Source of the DNA: Bacteroidaceae bacterium | GTDB lineage: Bacteria > Bacteroidota > Bacteroidia > Bacteroidales > Bacteroidaceae | NCBI GenBank assembly: GCA_024398755.1 | Contig: JAKSIQ010000003.1 | Span: 1-64,000 of the forward strand | Length of the DNA: 64,000 nt | Reading direction: 5' to 3' | In this document: positions 33,796 through 42,965 of the stretch, in pieces | Position numbering within the stretch: the first letter of the stretch is position 1 | Layout: the number at the start of each line of letters is the position of its first letter | Program-made: the position numbers and the translations under genes | The notes under the pieces: model-generated | Seen by the model: only the letters and a program-made list of their open reading frames with translations | Databases searched by the model: none | Told to the model about the DNA's origin: nothing

Positions 33796-35937
33796 TCAGA
33801 ATATCTTGTAACGGAAATCTTCGATATCTGCAAGATTGACCAGTTCATTCATCATTGTCTGGGAATTGATGCGGTTTTTGTCCAAAGTCACCAGTCTGTA
33901 ATCTTCTGAGGCTGCGTCAAATTCTACTGACAATTCATCATCAGATATCTTCTGAGCCACAAATACGCAATTCTGTCCCTTGATTGGAGTTGTATAGGCT
34001 CCGTTGGCAAGTTTGTTTGCAGATGGTCCTACAAGCGGTTCGTTAGCCATGACAGACGGAACATAAATGCTGTTTGTGAAATTGCAGAAACGTATGGTAT
34101 CAACAACTGCACCTTCAACACTTGCAGCATCTTCGAAAGACTTGATTCCATCAAATCTTGAAGAGAGCAATCCATACTTTGCATTCCTTACGGCCTCCAT
34201 TGACAATGTCTGACCAGCCTGCTTGATTGTAGTATAACCTTTTTCAAAAATGTCTTCAACAGCGACTACCATCAGATGGTCATTTGCAGAACCGGCTTCA
34301 AAGACGCGTGACACTTCACCCTTGTTGGCTTCAAACGCCCAACGAAGAGCTTCGTGTGACTTCAAAACACCTCCTATATAATACTGCTGATTCGTAAAAC
34401 GCCGACTGTAAAGAAGGTTGAATCCGCTCTGTTCGGCATTTGCCTTGAGAGAATCTATGGAATTGTTTCTGGCAACAAAAAGGTTCAGTTTGGTATATGC
34501 CTCATTGCTGGTCTGTTCGCTGAATTCAACCGGGCGTTTGATTGTAGCGACAATATATTTGGCAACCGTGTTACGAACATCAGTAACCTTGACTATAAGG
34601 TTGCCACCTGATACAGGAATAGACTCAACCTGTCCTTTCTTCATACCGTTCAGGGTATTCAGGAATTTTGCATTGTCACCATTGATTGAAGCGCCCTCAT
34701 ATTCCTGTGAGGTAATCCATTGAGCAGCTCCTGACTGACCATATCTGGATGCGAGTTCGTCGAAATCGGCACCGCTTCTGACCGCCTGGCAGATACTGTC
34801 TGACAGACGCGCGGTTTCTTCATCAGATTCAGCCTGAATCGACATGATACAATATTGGATTGAGTCATATCCGTTAGCCTTGCCAATCAGTTTGAAGGAA
34901 GTGTAGCTGTCTTCATCTGCATTGTAAATAGGACCGCATACTTCGTTCAACTTCACGGAATCAAGTCTGGAAGCCACCTCACTCGGAAGGTACTCGGCTG
35001 AGCGTGGGACCTCGCTGTAAGTCTGCTTTGACTGATTGCGACGAAGGAAGGCGGCAAAGTCTTCTGTCTGTTCAGACAGCTGGGCGGTCAGTTCCTCCAT
35101 CTCAGCTGCCAATGCGTCACGGTCAGCCTGACTTGGAAGAATTTCGTAATCGATATAATAGATGTTGCGTGACTCCATTGAATTGTAAAGTCTTTCCTTG
35201 TTCATGGAATATGCATCCTTTATATCTGAAGCAGTTATATTGGCTTCTTCATCTGAAACAAGCGCATAAGGGAGCGAAGCTACAAGCAGATCATATCTCT
35301 TGATTCTGTTCTCATATGAATTCTGTTCGTAAACGGAATTTGCCTTGATTGATGATTCAACAAGAGCAACATACTTTGCACCAAGAAGATCATTTCTGAT
35401 TTCCTTTTCAATGAAGAGCCAGAACTTGTACATGCCATCATATGATTCCATTGTCTGTGCATCAATCGCACTGCGGTCCAGGTTTTCATAAACCGACAAG
35501 AAATTCTTGAGCATGTCGGCATCAAAATTGCCGTTCTGATCACGGAATGGAGTTTCAGCCAAAGTAGGATGAGTTCCCTTTTCAATCACTTCGCGTACTT
35601 CCGCGTCAGTAACAGTCAGTCCTATTGCTTCTGTTTCTTCCTTCAGGATTTTGTCACGGACCATTGTTTTCCACACCTCATCCTTCAGCTGGTTGTTCAG
35701 TTCTTCAGAAATGTCTGATACGCCCATACCGAACTTGATGATTTCCGTATAATCCTCAAGTTGTGATTGGAAATCCTGTGCAGAGATTTTCTCCCCTGCA
35801 ATGCTTCCCACATACTGTACGCCCTGGGTGGGACGGAAAATCTTCCATGCATCGCCAAGAATGAACGCCAGCATGGCAAGTCCGATAACAATAAGGAGCA
35901 GAGGTCCTTTGCTTCTGATTTTCTGTAAAGTTGCCAT
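33796..35937 (-). CDS. ppiD: PpiD-like periplasmic peptidyl-prolyl isomerase/chaperone
   Basis: 713 residues, anchored by one N-terminal membrane helix (about 12-32, GPLLLIVIGLAMLAFILGDAW). A SurA-type N-terminal chaperone region follows (about 35-230), then a parvulin-like segment (about 370-455: ADFDELASRYGQSGAAQW and KKGQVESIPVSGGNLIVKVTDVR) and a second chaperone-like C-terminal part. The layout fits PpiD, which helps newly secreted proteins fold at the SecYEG exit. I cannot judge from sequence whether the parvulin domain is active. It has its own promoter and is isolated by terminators on both sides. Confidence 0.88.
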   Translation of the reverse strand: MATLQKIRSKGPLLLIVIGLAMLAFILGDAWKIFRPTQGVQYVGSIAGEKISAQDFQSQLEDYTEIIKFGMGVSDISEELNNQLKDEVWKTMVRDKILKEETEAIGLTVTDAEVREVIEKGTHPTLAETPFRDQNGNFDADMLKNFLSVYENLDRSAIDAQTMESYDGMYKFWLFIEKEIRNDLLGAKYVALVESSIKANSVYEQNSYENRIKRYDLLVASLPYALVSDEEANITASDIKDAYSMNKERLYNSMESRNIYYIDYEILPSQADRDALAAEMEELTAQLSEQTEDFAAFLRRNQSKQTYSEVPRSAEYLPSEVASRLDSVKLNEVCGPIYNADEDSYTSFKLIGKANGYDSIQYCIMSIQAESDEETARLSDSICQAVRSGADFDELASRYGQSGAAQWITSQEYEGASINGDNAKFLNTLNGMKKGQVESIPVSGGNLIVKVTDVRNTVAKYIVATIKRPVEFSEQTSNEAYTKLNLFVARNNSIDSLKANAEQSGFNLLYSRRFTNQQYYIGGVLKSHEALRWAFEANKGEVSRVFEAGSANDHLMVVAVEDIFEKGYTTIKQAGQTLSMEAVRNAKYGLLSSRFDGIKSFEDAASVEGAVVDTIRFCNFTNSIYVPSVMANEPLVGPSANKLANGAYTTPIKGQNCVFVAQKISDDELSVEFDAASEDYRLVTLDKNRINSQTMMNELVNLADIEDFRYKIF

Positions 35938-36001
35938 TGTTTGTTATTATGTTTTTGTTTGTATTTCAATTCTCCCGGAGCACCAATACGGTTCGGGCTC
36001 A

Positions 36002-36009
36002 CAAAAATA
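36002..36009 (-). promoter_or_regulatory. -7 promoter element of ppiD
   Basis: TATTTTTG on the minus strand matches TAnnTTTG, 64 bases upstream of the ppiD ATG and directly after the terminator of the coaX-lptC unit. Confidence 0.55.
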
Positions 36010-36029
36010 CCAAATAATGTTATTATATG

Positions 36030-36066
36030 GAAAAAAAGCGCGCATTTATTAATAATAATGCGCGCT
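36030..36066 (-). terminator. Terminator of the coaX-lptC operon
   Basis: On the minus strand AGCGCGCATT (36066-36057) pairs perfectly with AATGCGCGCT (36046-36037) over a 10-base AT loop, followed by seven T. Confidence 0.9.
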
Positions 36067-36101
36067 ATGAATGTTATGACAAAGAGACCGGCAAACCCGA
36101 A

Positions 36102-36719
36102 TCACTGTTCTACGGGAGCATCAGTTTCATCGGTAGCATCGCTGACAGGGAAAATGCCCTTAGTCTGCCTGATGAAATACTCTGTCATATTTGTATTCGA
36201 TTCAAATCCGACACCCGTGAGGATACGGTCCGACTGTCTGACAGCAATAGCCGAATCAGAGAAAATACGGTGAGACGTGTTGTTCACAAACAGTTCCTGA
36301 GTATCAAATTCCTCACCGTCTGTATTGTTGGCGTGTACATTGCCACGCAGCTGCCATAGTTCCTTCCTGTTGAAGTAATATGCCGTATCGGCGCGCAAAG
36401 TTGACTCAACCATCATGAGACTGTCATAGATTTCAAGATAGACCCCCTTGTTCAGGCACCAGCGCGGCGGGTCCATAAGATCGAAGACCTTCCATTCGTC
36501 GGCCGTAACATGATATCGCACAACCCCATTCTCCGATATGAGCATATCCACTCCGAACGTCGTCATCAAAGCGGTCGAGTCACGATTTGTAACAGCCTCT
36601 CCAAATTTTTTGCCTTGGCCGCCACACGACAGGCACATGCACGACAGGACAACCGCCAGAAAAGCGGCCGTCCTGTTCAGATAAGTTCGCACGGTATTGA
36701 CACCGGCAGATTCCAGCAT
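36102..36719 (-). CDS. lptC: LptC-like LPS export lipoprotein
   Basis: Periplasmic bridge protein of the LPS transport chain, handing LPS from the inner-membrane ABC transporter towards LptA/LptD. 205 residues. A lipoprotein signal peptide is visible with LSC at the lipobox (Cys about 32), followed by an OstA/LptC-type beta-jellyroll rich in alternating strands (GVVRYHVTADEWKVFDL, ADTAYYFNRKELWQLRGNVHANN). The start is the ATG at 36719, one base from the stop of the TPR gene, rather than the longer frame inside it. The partner lptD lies at 55-58 kb in this window. Confidence 0.85.
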   Translation of the reverse strand: MLESAGVNTVRTYLNRTAAFLAVVLSCMCLSCGGQGKKFGEAVTNRDSTALMTTFGVDMLISENGVVRYHVTADEWKVFDLMDPPRWCLNKGVYLEIYDSLMMVESTLRADTAYYFNRKELWQLRGNVHANNTDGEEFDTQELFVNNTSHRIFSDSAIAVRQSDRILTGVGFESNTNMTEYFIRQTKGIFPVSDATDETDAPVEQ

Positions 36720-36720
36720 A

Positions 36721-38091
36721 TCAGCGGATAGTGGTTGTCTCGTTGATCCAGCCCTTGATTTCAAGCTTGTCTCCGACCTTGAGCGAGAACATGAACAGAT
36801 CTTCCGGCTTGGGACACATTTTCTGATAGTCACGAATCATCTTGTTCGCATCTTCTGTAACACTGGAATCAACTCTCTTGGCAGCCTCCAGCTTGTCAAT
36901 GACAGCAAAATAAGCGCAACGGTTCAGAGTCGGGTCATCATTCCAATCACACTTGGATGCATAGAGCTGTGCCAGAAGAATATATGCCTTACCCTTGTTT
37001 GGATTGGAAGACAATGACTTGTTGACGTATGAACGTGACTTGTCATAGTTCTTTTCCATCAGACATATCTGTGCCATTGTAAGGTATATGTCTGATTCTG
37101 CGAGTTTGTCCTCTTCAAGATCAGCAGCCTGCTCATAGTACGAAAGAGCCTTGGCAGCATCAGAGCGCTGTTCCAGATACAGGAAGCCCAGGCTCTTGGC
37201 TGACTGTGCTGAAGGAGAGAGCTGGTAGCTGTATTCAGCAGCTTTGAAATAAGCATCTGATGCCTTGCACTCGAACATTGACATAAGTTTGACAACTTTC
37301 TCAAGATATTCAAGGTTGTCCTTGTTCTCTTCAATCTTCGGGCCATAAATATTCTGGAGATTTTCGCAATCTGCCGCTCCACTCTTAATGAAATAACCGT
37401 CAATGTTTTCCTTTGCCTTAGCACTCTGCTCAAGAATCTTTTCATTGGTCTGTGACGCAATGAATTCATCTATGAATGTGGAGCAGTCCACGTAATCCTG
37501 CATCAGAGCATCCCTGTATTCCTCGTTATCTTTATTTGAGTTATAGCGCTGTGCGGAAATTCTCATAAGGTCATCAAGGACATAGTATGGAGAATGGCCT
37601 TTTGCCATTGTAACAGACTTACGGAGAAGGTCATAAGCGGCGCTCAGCGCAGGTTTCGGATTGTATGCCACAAAATCATGGGCATAGGCGGTCATGACCT
37701 CATACTCAGGGGTAGGATTCTTCTGCATTGTATTCAGCCTGTCAAGATACTTGAGACGCTGCTCGTAAACCTCCATCAGTTCCTTGGAATACTGTGCCTT
37801 CTTTTCCGCATCAGTTTCATTCTTGTACATCCAACGCAGAATCTTCACGCCGTTCGTATATGTGTTCGGCGATGCGAAAGGTGCATCTCTGAACACATCC
37901 TTCCAACCGCCCTCGTATGCATCCTTGTAGTTCTCGAGTTTGACGAAATCAGTATAGATGGTGATGTTCTTCAATGTATTGATACTGTCTTCACCCTGAC
38001 CGTAACGTGAGCCGTCCTCGACTCCTTTCTGTGCAAAAGCGCCAATTGCTGCAACTGACGCAAGTGTAATTGCTGTGAGTTTCTTAAACAT
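36721..38091 (-). CDS. TPR-repeat secreted protein of the coaX-lptC operon
   Basis: 456 residues with a cleavable signal peptide (MFKKLTAITLASVAAIGAFAQ) and tetratricopeptide-type helix pairs, clearest at about 285-420 (SAKSLGFLYLEQRSDAAKALSYYEQAADL, then YDKSRSYVNKSLSSNPNKGKAYILLAQLY). It is predicted to be periplasmic. The exact role is unknown; the operon position between an outer-membrane protein and lptC suggests an envelope function. The start is the ATG at 38091, where the signal peptide begins; the ORF is open 69 bases further upstream. Confidence 0.8.
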   Translation of the reverse strand: MFKKLTAITLASVAAIGAFAQKGVEDGSRYGQGEDSINTLKNITIYTDFVKLENYKDAYEGGWKDVFRDAPFASPNTYTNGVKILRWMYKNETDAEKKAQYSKELMEVYEQRLKYLDRLNTMQKNPTPEYEVMTAYAHDFVAYNPKPALSAAYDLLRKSVTMAKGHSPYYVLDDLMRISAQRYNSNKDNEEYRDALMQDYVDCSTFIDEFIASQTNEKILEQSAKAKENIDGYFIKSGAADCENLQNIYGPKIEENKDNLEYLEKVVKLMSMFECKASDAYFKAAEYSYQLSPSAQSAKSLGFLYLEQRSDAAKALSYYEQAADLEEDKLAESDIYLTMAQICLMEKNYDKSRSYVNKSLSSNPNKGKAYILLAQLYASKCDWNDDPTLNRCAYFAVIDKLEAAKRVDSSVTEDANKMIRDYQKMCPKPEDLFMFSLKVGDKLEIKGWINETTTIR

Positions 38092-38156
38092 ATCTGATAT
38101 TTTTGTTTTGTCCTGTTTCTGTAAATATGATACCGATATTGTCATTTGGTTAAATA

Positions 38157-39422
38157 TCACTCAACCAGCCATTTTTGGAACCATCGTTCCATAAATGTAA
38201 CTGCGACCGACATCATCAGGCAGTTTTCGGTAATCATACCGCTTTCCTGAGGCTGGACTCTGAAATAGCCTCCTGTAACATGTATATAGGCCATGCTGTT
38301 GTATGCGCTCGCTATTGGCATTGAAATGCCGGCGGTCAGACCGAACTGCAAAGGTCCCTTTCTTTCATCGGCCCTGAAATACGGCTGCGCGAATGAAAGT
38401 CCGGCCTGATATGAACTTCTGCGGAAGAATCGTTTGCTTTCTTCGTCCGGGCACATTCTGAAGCCGGCCGATGCCTTAAAACGGTCCTGCCCGTATTCCC
38501 TGCCGAAGAACCGGGCCGATGACCAGTTCTCGTACGTAACGTCAGCGGCAACCGTCCTGTTTTTCCATGAATATGACATACCGAACGAGAACTCATCCGG
38601 CATGGCAAATGCCTGTTCAAGCCGGATGGTATCTCCAGTGGTGTGGACGTCGGCTTTTGTGGTATTGTCATCCATACCGTCAAAATGAGACCATGTGGCA
38701 CCCAGTACCAGTCTGTTATCGGAAGACTTGCCTGTTTTCAAAGTAGTCTGGATGCCGAGATCGGCTTTAAGGGCAGACAATGATGACTCATACGTCACCG
38801 TTCTTGATGAAACGTCTGATGATGAGAATGAAGTCATTGTCTTAAGACTGAGATCGCCTTTAAGATATGAAGCGTTTGCGCCTATTGATATCCAGTCTGT
38901 CGGTCTCCAGCCGAGTCCGCCCATAAACTGTCTCAATCCGCCTGTACCTGCATTGGAAGAATTGGCATTGATCTCGCCATCCATATCCCTGTTTATAAGC
39001 GATGTATGCGAAAAACTGTAGCCCACATTCGAATACGGCAGGAATGCGATGGTCATGCCGATACGCGGCTGGACACGGAACTGCATTGCCATATAATCCA
39101 TTCCGGCATTGCGTGCATTGACTTTGGAACCGTTTTCCTGAAAATTCGTATTGTCAAACGAGAAGCCGAGATCTGCGATGAATGTCAAAGTATCAACCAT
39201 TGAATAAGATGCCGGATTCTTCAGGTTAATGACATTCCTCTCTCTGTAGCCGGTTCCGACACCGCCCATTGATTTCAGCCTTCCGACCGACTGGTCCGAC
39301 AGTACACCCACGCCATACCTTGAATATGGAGAATTAATCCCGTTCTGAGCTCCAGCCGGAAGAGCAGCCAGGACAAGCAGCGCAGCAAGCAGCGCCTTTG
39401 CAGGATTACCAGTCTTTATCAT
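38157..39422 (-). CDS. Outer-membrane beta-barrel protein of the coaX-lptC operon
   Basis: 421 residues with a signal peptide (about 1-25, LLAALLVLAALPAGAQ). Alternating amphipathic strands with many aromatic ends (MQFRVQPRIGMTIAFLPYSNVGYSF and others) suggest a beta-barrel. NGINSPYSRYGVGVL just after cleavage is a pattern found in Bacteroidales barrel proteins. The function is not assigned. It overlaps the end of coaX by 17 bases, so the two genes are tightly coupled. Confidence 0.78.
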   Translation of the reverse strand: MIKTGNPAKALLAALLVLAALPAGAQNGINSPYSRYGVGVLSDQSVGRLKSMGGVGTGYRERNVINLKNPASYSMVDTLTFIADLGFSFDNTNFQENGSKVNARNAGMDYMAMQFRVQPRIGMTIAFLPYSNVGYSFSHTSLINRDMDGEINANSSNAGTGGLRQFMGGLGWRPTDWISIGANASYLKGDLSLKTMTSFSSSDVSSRTVTYESSLSALKADLGIQTTLKTGKSSDNRLVLGATWSHFDGMDDNTTKADVHTTGDTIRLEQAFAMPDEFSFGMSYSWKNRTVAADVTYENWSSARFFGREYGQDRFKASAGFRMCPDEESKRFFRRSSYQAGLSFAQPYFRADERKGPLQFGLTAGISMPIASAYNSMAYIHVTGGYFRVQPQESGMITENCLMMSVAVTFMERWFQKWLVE

Positions 39423-40128
39423 TGTATCTGCCTATGCAATCCAGTCCCTGTAATACCAGATTACTGACTGCAAATATACCGCTTTTGCCTGTTAAACCAA
39501 AGTATTTGGCATCGCCTCCGGTTAAAAAAACCAAAAGTGGGCCATGAGCTTTTTCCGTTTCCTCCACAAGCGCTTCAATTTCCAGACGTACCCCGCGCAG
39601 CACACCGCTGCGGATAGCTGTTTCCGTATCATATCCGAATTCAGGGCAATCTCCGTCAACGCCCACCAGAGGAAGACTTCCTGTATGTTCATGCAGACTT
39701 TGCAGACGCATTGCTACGCCGGGAGCAATATTACCTCCATAAAACGTGCCGTCCGGGCCCACAAAATCGGCAGTGATTGCCGTTCCTGCATCAATGACAA
39801 GAATACTGTTTCCAGGTTTAAGTGACCATGCACCTGCAGCTGCGGCAATTCTGTCAGTCCCCAATGTTGCAGGAGTACGGTATGCACATTTCAACGGAGT
39901 TGGAGTGACCGATGAAAGACATTCAAGTCCGAATGATTTCATCAGGGTCTCGAGTCCCTCAGGCAGAGTCCGTACAGCACACCACATTCCACCGTCGGCA
40001 TCATACAATGACAACAGGCCTCTGATTGTTTCAAGGTCCGTTTTGCCACTGTACAGCAGCTCCGGTCCCGAAGGTCTGCTTACGGCAACTTTCACTCTGG
40101 TATTTCCAAAATCAAGCAGCAGTTTCAT
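39406..40128 (-). CDS. coaX: Type III pantothenate kinase
   Basis: First enzyme of coenzyme A synthesis, 240 residues, ASKHA fold. LLLDFGNTRVKVAV is the phosphate-1 motif with the catalytic Asp. GTDRIAAAAGAW and VIDAGTAITADFV are the other CoaX signatures, and a C-terminal VFLTGGDAKYF completes it. The ATG at 40128 is chosen because it starts at MKLLLDFGN; the longer frame runs through the promoter. First gene of coaX-outer membrane protein-TPR-lptC. Confidence 0.93.
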   Translation of the reverse strand: MKLLLDFGNTRVKVAVSRPSGPELLYSGKTDLETIRGLLSLYDADGGMWCAVRTLPEGLETLMKSFGLECLSSVTPTPLKCAYRTPATLGTDRIAAAAGAWSLKPGNSILVIDAGTAITADFVGPDGTFYGGNIAPGVAMRLQSLHEHTGSLPLVGVDGDCPEFGYDTETAIRSGVLRGVRLEIEALVEETEKAHGPLLVFLTGGDAKYFGLTGKSGIFAVSNLVLQGLDCIGRYNDKDW

Positions 40129-40136
40129 AGACGAAG

Positions 40137-40167
40137 CAAAAATAACTAACTTTGCACAATCAACAAA
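40137..40167 (-). promoter_or_regulatory. Promoter of the coaX operon
   Basis: On the minus strand TTTG (40167-40164) lies 19 bases from TATTTTTG (40144-40137), an excellent match to the Bacteroidota promoter. The ATG follows 8 bases after the -7 element, so the mRNA is predicted to be almost leaderless. Confidence 0.75.
40147..40154 (+). promoter_or_regulatory. -7 promoter element of the DUF4105 fusion gene
   Basis: TAACTTTG on the plus strand matches TAnnTTTG, 23 bases before the ATG at 40178. It overlaps the body of the divergent coaX promoter, so the two promoters may compete. Confidence 0.6.
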
Positions 40168-40177
40168 ATAAGTCCGA

Positions 40178-42946
40178 ATGAAGAAGTTTCTTCTGGCCCT
40201 GGCCATTGCCGCACAGACGTTCCATTTCTCTTATGCGCAAAGCGACAGTCTGAGAATCAGTCTGCTTACCTGCGAGCCTGGAGCCGCAATATACGAACTG
40301 TATGGGCACACCGCCATCCGTGTCCAGGATTTCATTCGTGGCAGGGATCTGGTTTTCAACTACGGTCTGTTTGATTTCAGCACCCCCCACTTCGCCTGGT
40401 TCTTCACGCTGGGAAAAACAGACTATCTTCTTGGAGCCCAGCACATTGGCTCCTTCATGGATGAGTACCGCACAAGAGGCTCGGCAGTATGGTCACAGCA
40501 ACTCAACCTTACACCGCAGGAAAACGCATATCTGTACCGTCTGCTGCTTGAAAACAGCATGCCGGAAAACCGTGTGTACCGATATAATTTCCTATACGGC
40601 AATTGTGCGACGATGGCCATTGACAAAATCGAACAGTGCATTTCAGGTTCTGTCACGTACAGGAACTCCACAAGTGGTGAATCGTTCCGCACCATTCTTG
40701 ACAGTCACACTTGTGTAAAGCCCTGGAGCCAGCTGGCTGTGGACTTGATAGTAGGAGCACAGGCCGACAGACAGCCTGGATACCGTGAGGAAGCGTTCGC
40801 ACCAATGAGGCTCATGGACATGGCGGCAAACGCCGTCATATGTGACAGCGACGGATCGGAGCGGCCTCTTGTATTACAGGCAACGGAACTTGTCAGTCCG
40901 GACCACAGCGTTGACTTTGGCAAGTGTCTCATATCGCCCGTTCAGGCAATGTGTCTGCTGATACTTCTGACCCTTCTGATATGCATGACGGGCTGGTATC
41001 GGGGAAAGCTGTATTTCATCTACGACTGTATACTGTTTGGTGTTCAGGGACTGGCCGGACTTGTGGTGACGTTCATGTTTCTGTTCTCAAGTCACCCGAC
41101 CGTTGGAAGCAATTGGATAATAGCCATATTGAACCCTCTGCCATTATTCTTCATCCCATTTACAGCGGTCAGAATACACCATGGCCGGAAAGACATATTC
41201 CTGGCGGTGCTGTTCGTAATGGCTGCCGCTTTTGCGCTCCTGGCTCCAGTCATTCCACAGGATATACACGAGGCTGTCCGGCTGTTTTCAGTGTGCCTGG
41301 CAATCAGGGCATTCAGTTCGACACTGTTCATTTTCAAAAACAGTACCGACAGACCTCACAAGAAGCGCAAAGCTGCAGGCACCGGACTGAAATGCCTGAC
41401 AATTGCAGCAGCCATGACACTTGCAATACCCGTCTGCGCCCAAAGCAATGTTCCAAAGCCCAAACTCATAGTCGGAATTACGGTTGACCGGCTTGACAGC
41501 AACTGCATGTTCAGCCTCATGTCGCGTTTCGGGAATGACGGAATCAGAAAAATGTGGTATGAAGGATACAGTTTCAGCAACACTTCATTCGATTTCACGA
41601 ATCCGGACAGGGCATCAGCTACTGCAGCCCTGTTCTCAGGTTCGGTTCCATACGACAACGGCATAATGGCGGAAAGATGGATGAGCCGCAGCAGCCTTAA
41701 CGAAGTGGTCACTGTCGATGACTCCAATTGTCCGGGTGTAAACACCATGGAATTCACTTCGCCGGTAAGGCTTCAGGCCAGCAACCTGGCCGATGTCATA
41801 AAGCTTTCAACCGATGGAGCATCAAAAGTCTGCGCCATAGCGATTGAGCGTGAAGAAGCCGTACTCTCTGCAGGTCACGAGGCCGATTTAGCCGTTTGGA
41901 TGAATTCGAACAACGGGCAATGGTGTTCATCCGACTACTACGGAGGACTGCCGGCATGGATCTGTCCGGAAGAGGAAGGGCACAACGATATGGTTTCGCG
42001 TTGGGAACCGCTTTACCCGTCCGGCTATTACGTCCAGAAATCCGATCACGAGAGTTATCGTCAGTTTTCGCATTCAGTCAGCTGCTCCGACATGTCCGCC
42101 TACCGCAGTTCGCCGGCAGCCAACAGCAGGACAGTCGACATGGCCATCAAAGCCGTAAGCGAAATGGGATTAGGTCTGGACAGCAACACCGACCTGCTGT
42201 CAGTTACGCTCTACGGCGGCAATTTTGAAGGACAGCCGTCATCACTATGGTCTCTGGAACAGCAGGACCTGTATCTCAGGCTTGACAAGGACATAGCACG
42301 TCTGGCCGATACTATCTGTTCGCAATTCAGCGGAAAAGGCGATGTGCTGTTCTTTCTTACCTCAAACGGATGCTCAATTGCGCCTGTTCAGAATCTGACA
42401 GGAACACGCATCCCCTCAGGAACAGTCAATATGGAACGCATAATCGCTCTGCTGAATCTGTATCTTTCAGCAAAATATGACTGTCCGAGTCTGGCTGCCA
42501 CATATTATAGGAATCACATATACCTTAACCATCAGGCCATCGAGAAGGCTGGACTTGAGTTGCATAAGGTGCTTGACAGCAGCATAGACCTGCTTGTCCA
42601 GGCCAGTGGAATCAGGAATGTCATTCTTCTTCGTGATCTCCAGTCTGTCATACCGGACAGGGAGTCATTGGTTTTGAGGAATTCACTCAGTCCTGCATTT
42701 AGCGGAGACATCATCGTTCAAAGTCTGCCGGGATGGACTATTGTTGATGAAAGGCATGGAATCAGCATATCGGGAAAACCGTATGACAATTCTTTCCCCA
42801 TGGTTATTTATGGAAGCGGAATACGCTCACAGGTAAACCACGAAGCTGTCTCAGCATCGGTACTTGCACCTACAATAGCTGCTATTGCGCGTGCAGGGAT
42901 GCCGAACGCATGTGTCACAGCACCGATTACCGGAATAGGAAAATAA
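40178..42946 (+). CDS. DUF4105 membrane domain fused to a degenerate alkaline-phosphatase-like domain
   Basis: 922 residues. The signal peptide (about 1-20, ending SYAQ) is followed by a DUF4105-type periplasmic domain (about 22-225; YELYGHTAIRV, NYGLFDFSTPHFAWFFTLGK, YRYNFLYGNCATMAID). Then come several membrane helices (about 250-395). A second signal-peptide-like stretch (about 403-422, ending VCAQ) leads into an alkaline-phosphatase-superfamily domain of PafA type (about 430-922). In that domain the first metal ligand is kept (D437 in VDRL), but the nucleophile position reads R478 and the later DH motif reads S729-N730-G731. The His before VIYG is also missing. It is probably a non-catalytic envelope protein. 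It was likely formed by fusion of two adjacent genes. Confidence 0.8.
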   Translation: MKKFLLALAIAAQTFHFSYAQSDSLRISLLTCEPGAAIYELYGHTAIRVQDFIRGRDLVFNYGLFDFSTPHFAWFFTLGKTDYLLGAQHIGSFMDEYRTRGSAVWSQQLNLTPQENAYLYRLLLENSMPENRVYRYNFLYGNCATMAIDKIEQCISGSVTYRNSTSGESFRTILDSHTCVKPWSQLAVDLIVGAQADRQPGYREEAFAPMRLMDMAANAVICDSDGSERPLVLQATELVSPDHSVDFGKCLISPVQAMCLLILLTLLICMTGWYRGKLYFIYDCILFGVQGLAGLVVTFMFLFSSHPTVGSNWIIAILNPLPLFFIPFTAVRIHHGRKDIFLAVLFVMAAAFALLAPVIPQDIHEAVRLFSVCLAIRAFSSTLFIFKNSTDRPHKKRKAAGTGLKCLTIAAAMTLAIPVCAQSNVPKPKLIVGITVDRLDSNCMFSLMSRFGNDGIRKMWYEGYSFSNTSFDFTNPDRASATAALFSGSVPYDNGIMAERWMSRSSLNEVVTVDDSNCPGVNTMEFTSPVRLQASNLADVIKLSTDGASKVCAIAIEREEAVLSAGHEADLAVWMNSNNGQWCSSDYYGGLPAWICPEEEGHNDMVSRWEPLYPSGYYVQKSDHESYRQFSHSVSCSDMSAYRSSPAANSRTVDMAIKAVSEMGLGLDSNTDLLSVTLYGGNFEGQPSSLWSLEQQDLYLRLDKDIARLADTICSQFSGKGDVLFFLTSNGCSIAPVQNLTGTRIPSGTVNMERIIALLNLYLSAKYDCPSLAATYYRNHIYLNHQAIEKAGLELHKVLDSSIDLLVQASGIRNVILLRDLQSVIPDRESLVLRNSLSPAFSGDIIVQSLPGWTIVDERHGISISGKPYDNSFPMVIYGSGIRSQVNHEAVSASVLAPTIAAIARAGMPNACVTAPITGIGK

Positions 42947-42965
42947 AACAGCAAGACAAAATTAT

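Noticed and set aside
36720..36833. Longer lptC reading frame starting inside the TPR gene
   Set aside because: The extra residues are basic and Ser-rich and would hide the lipoprotein signal peptide that starts at 36719.
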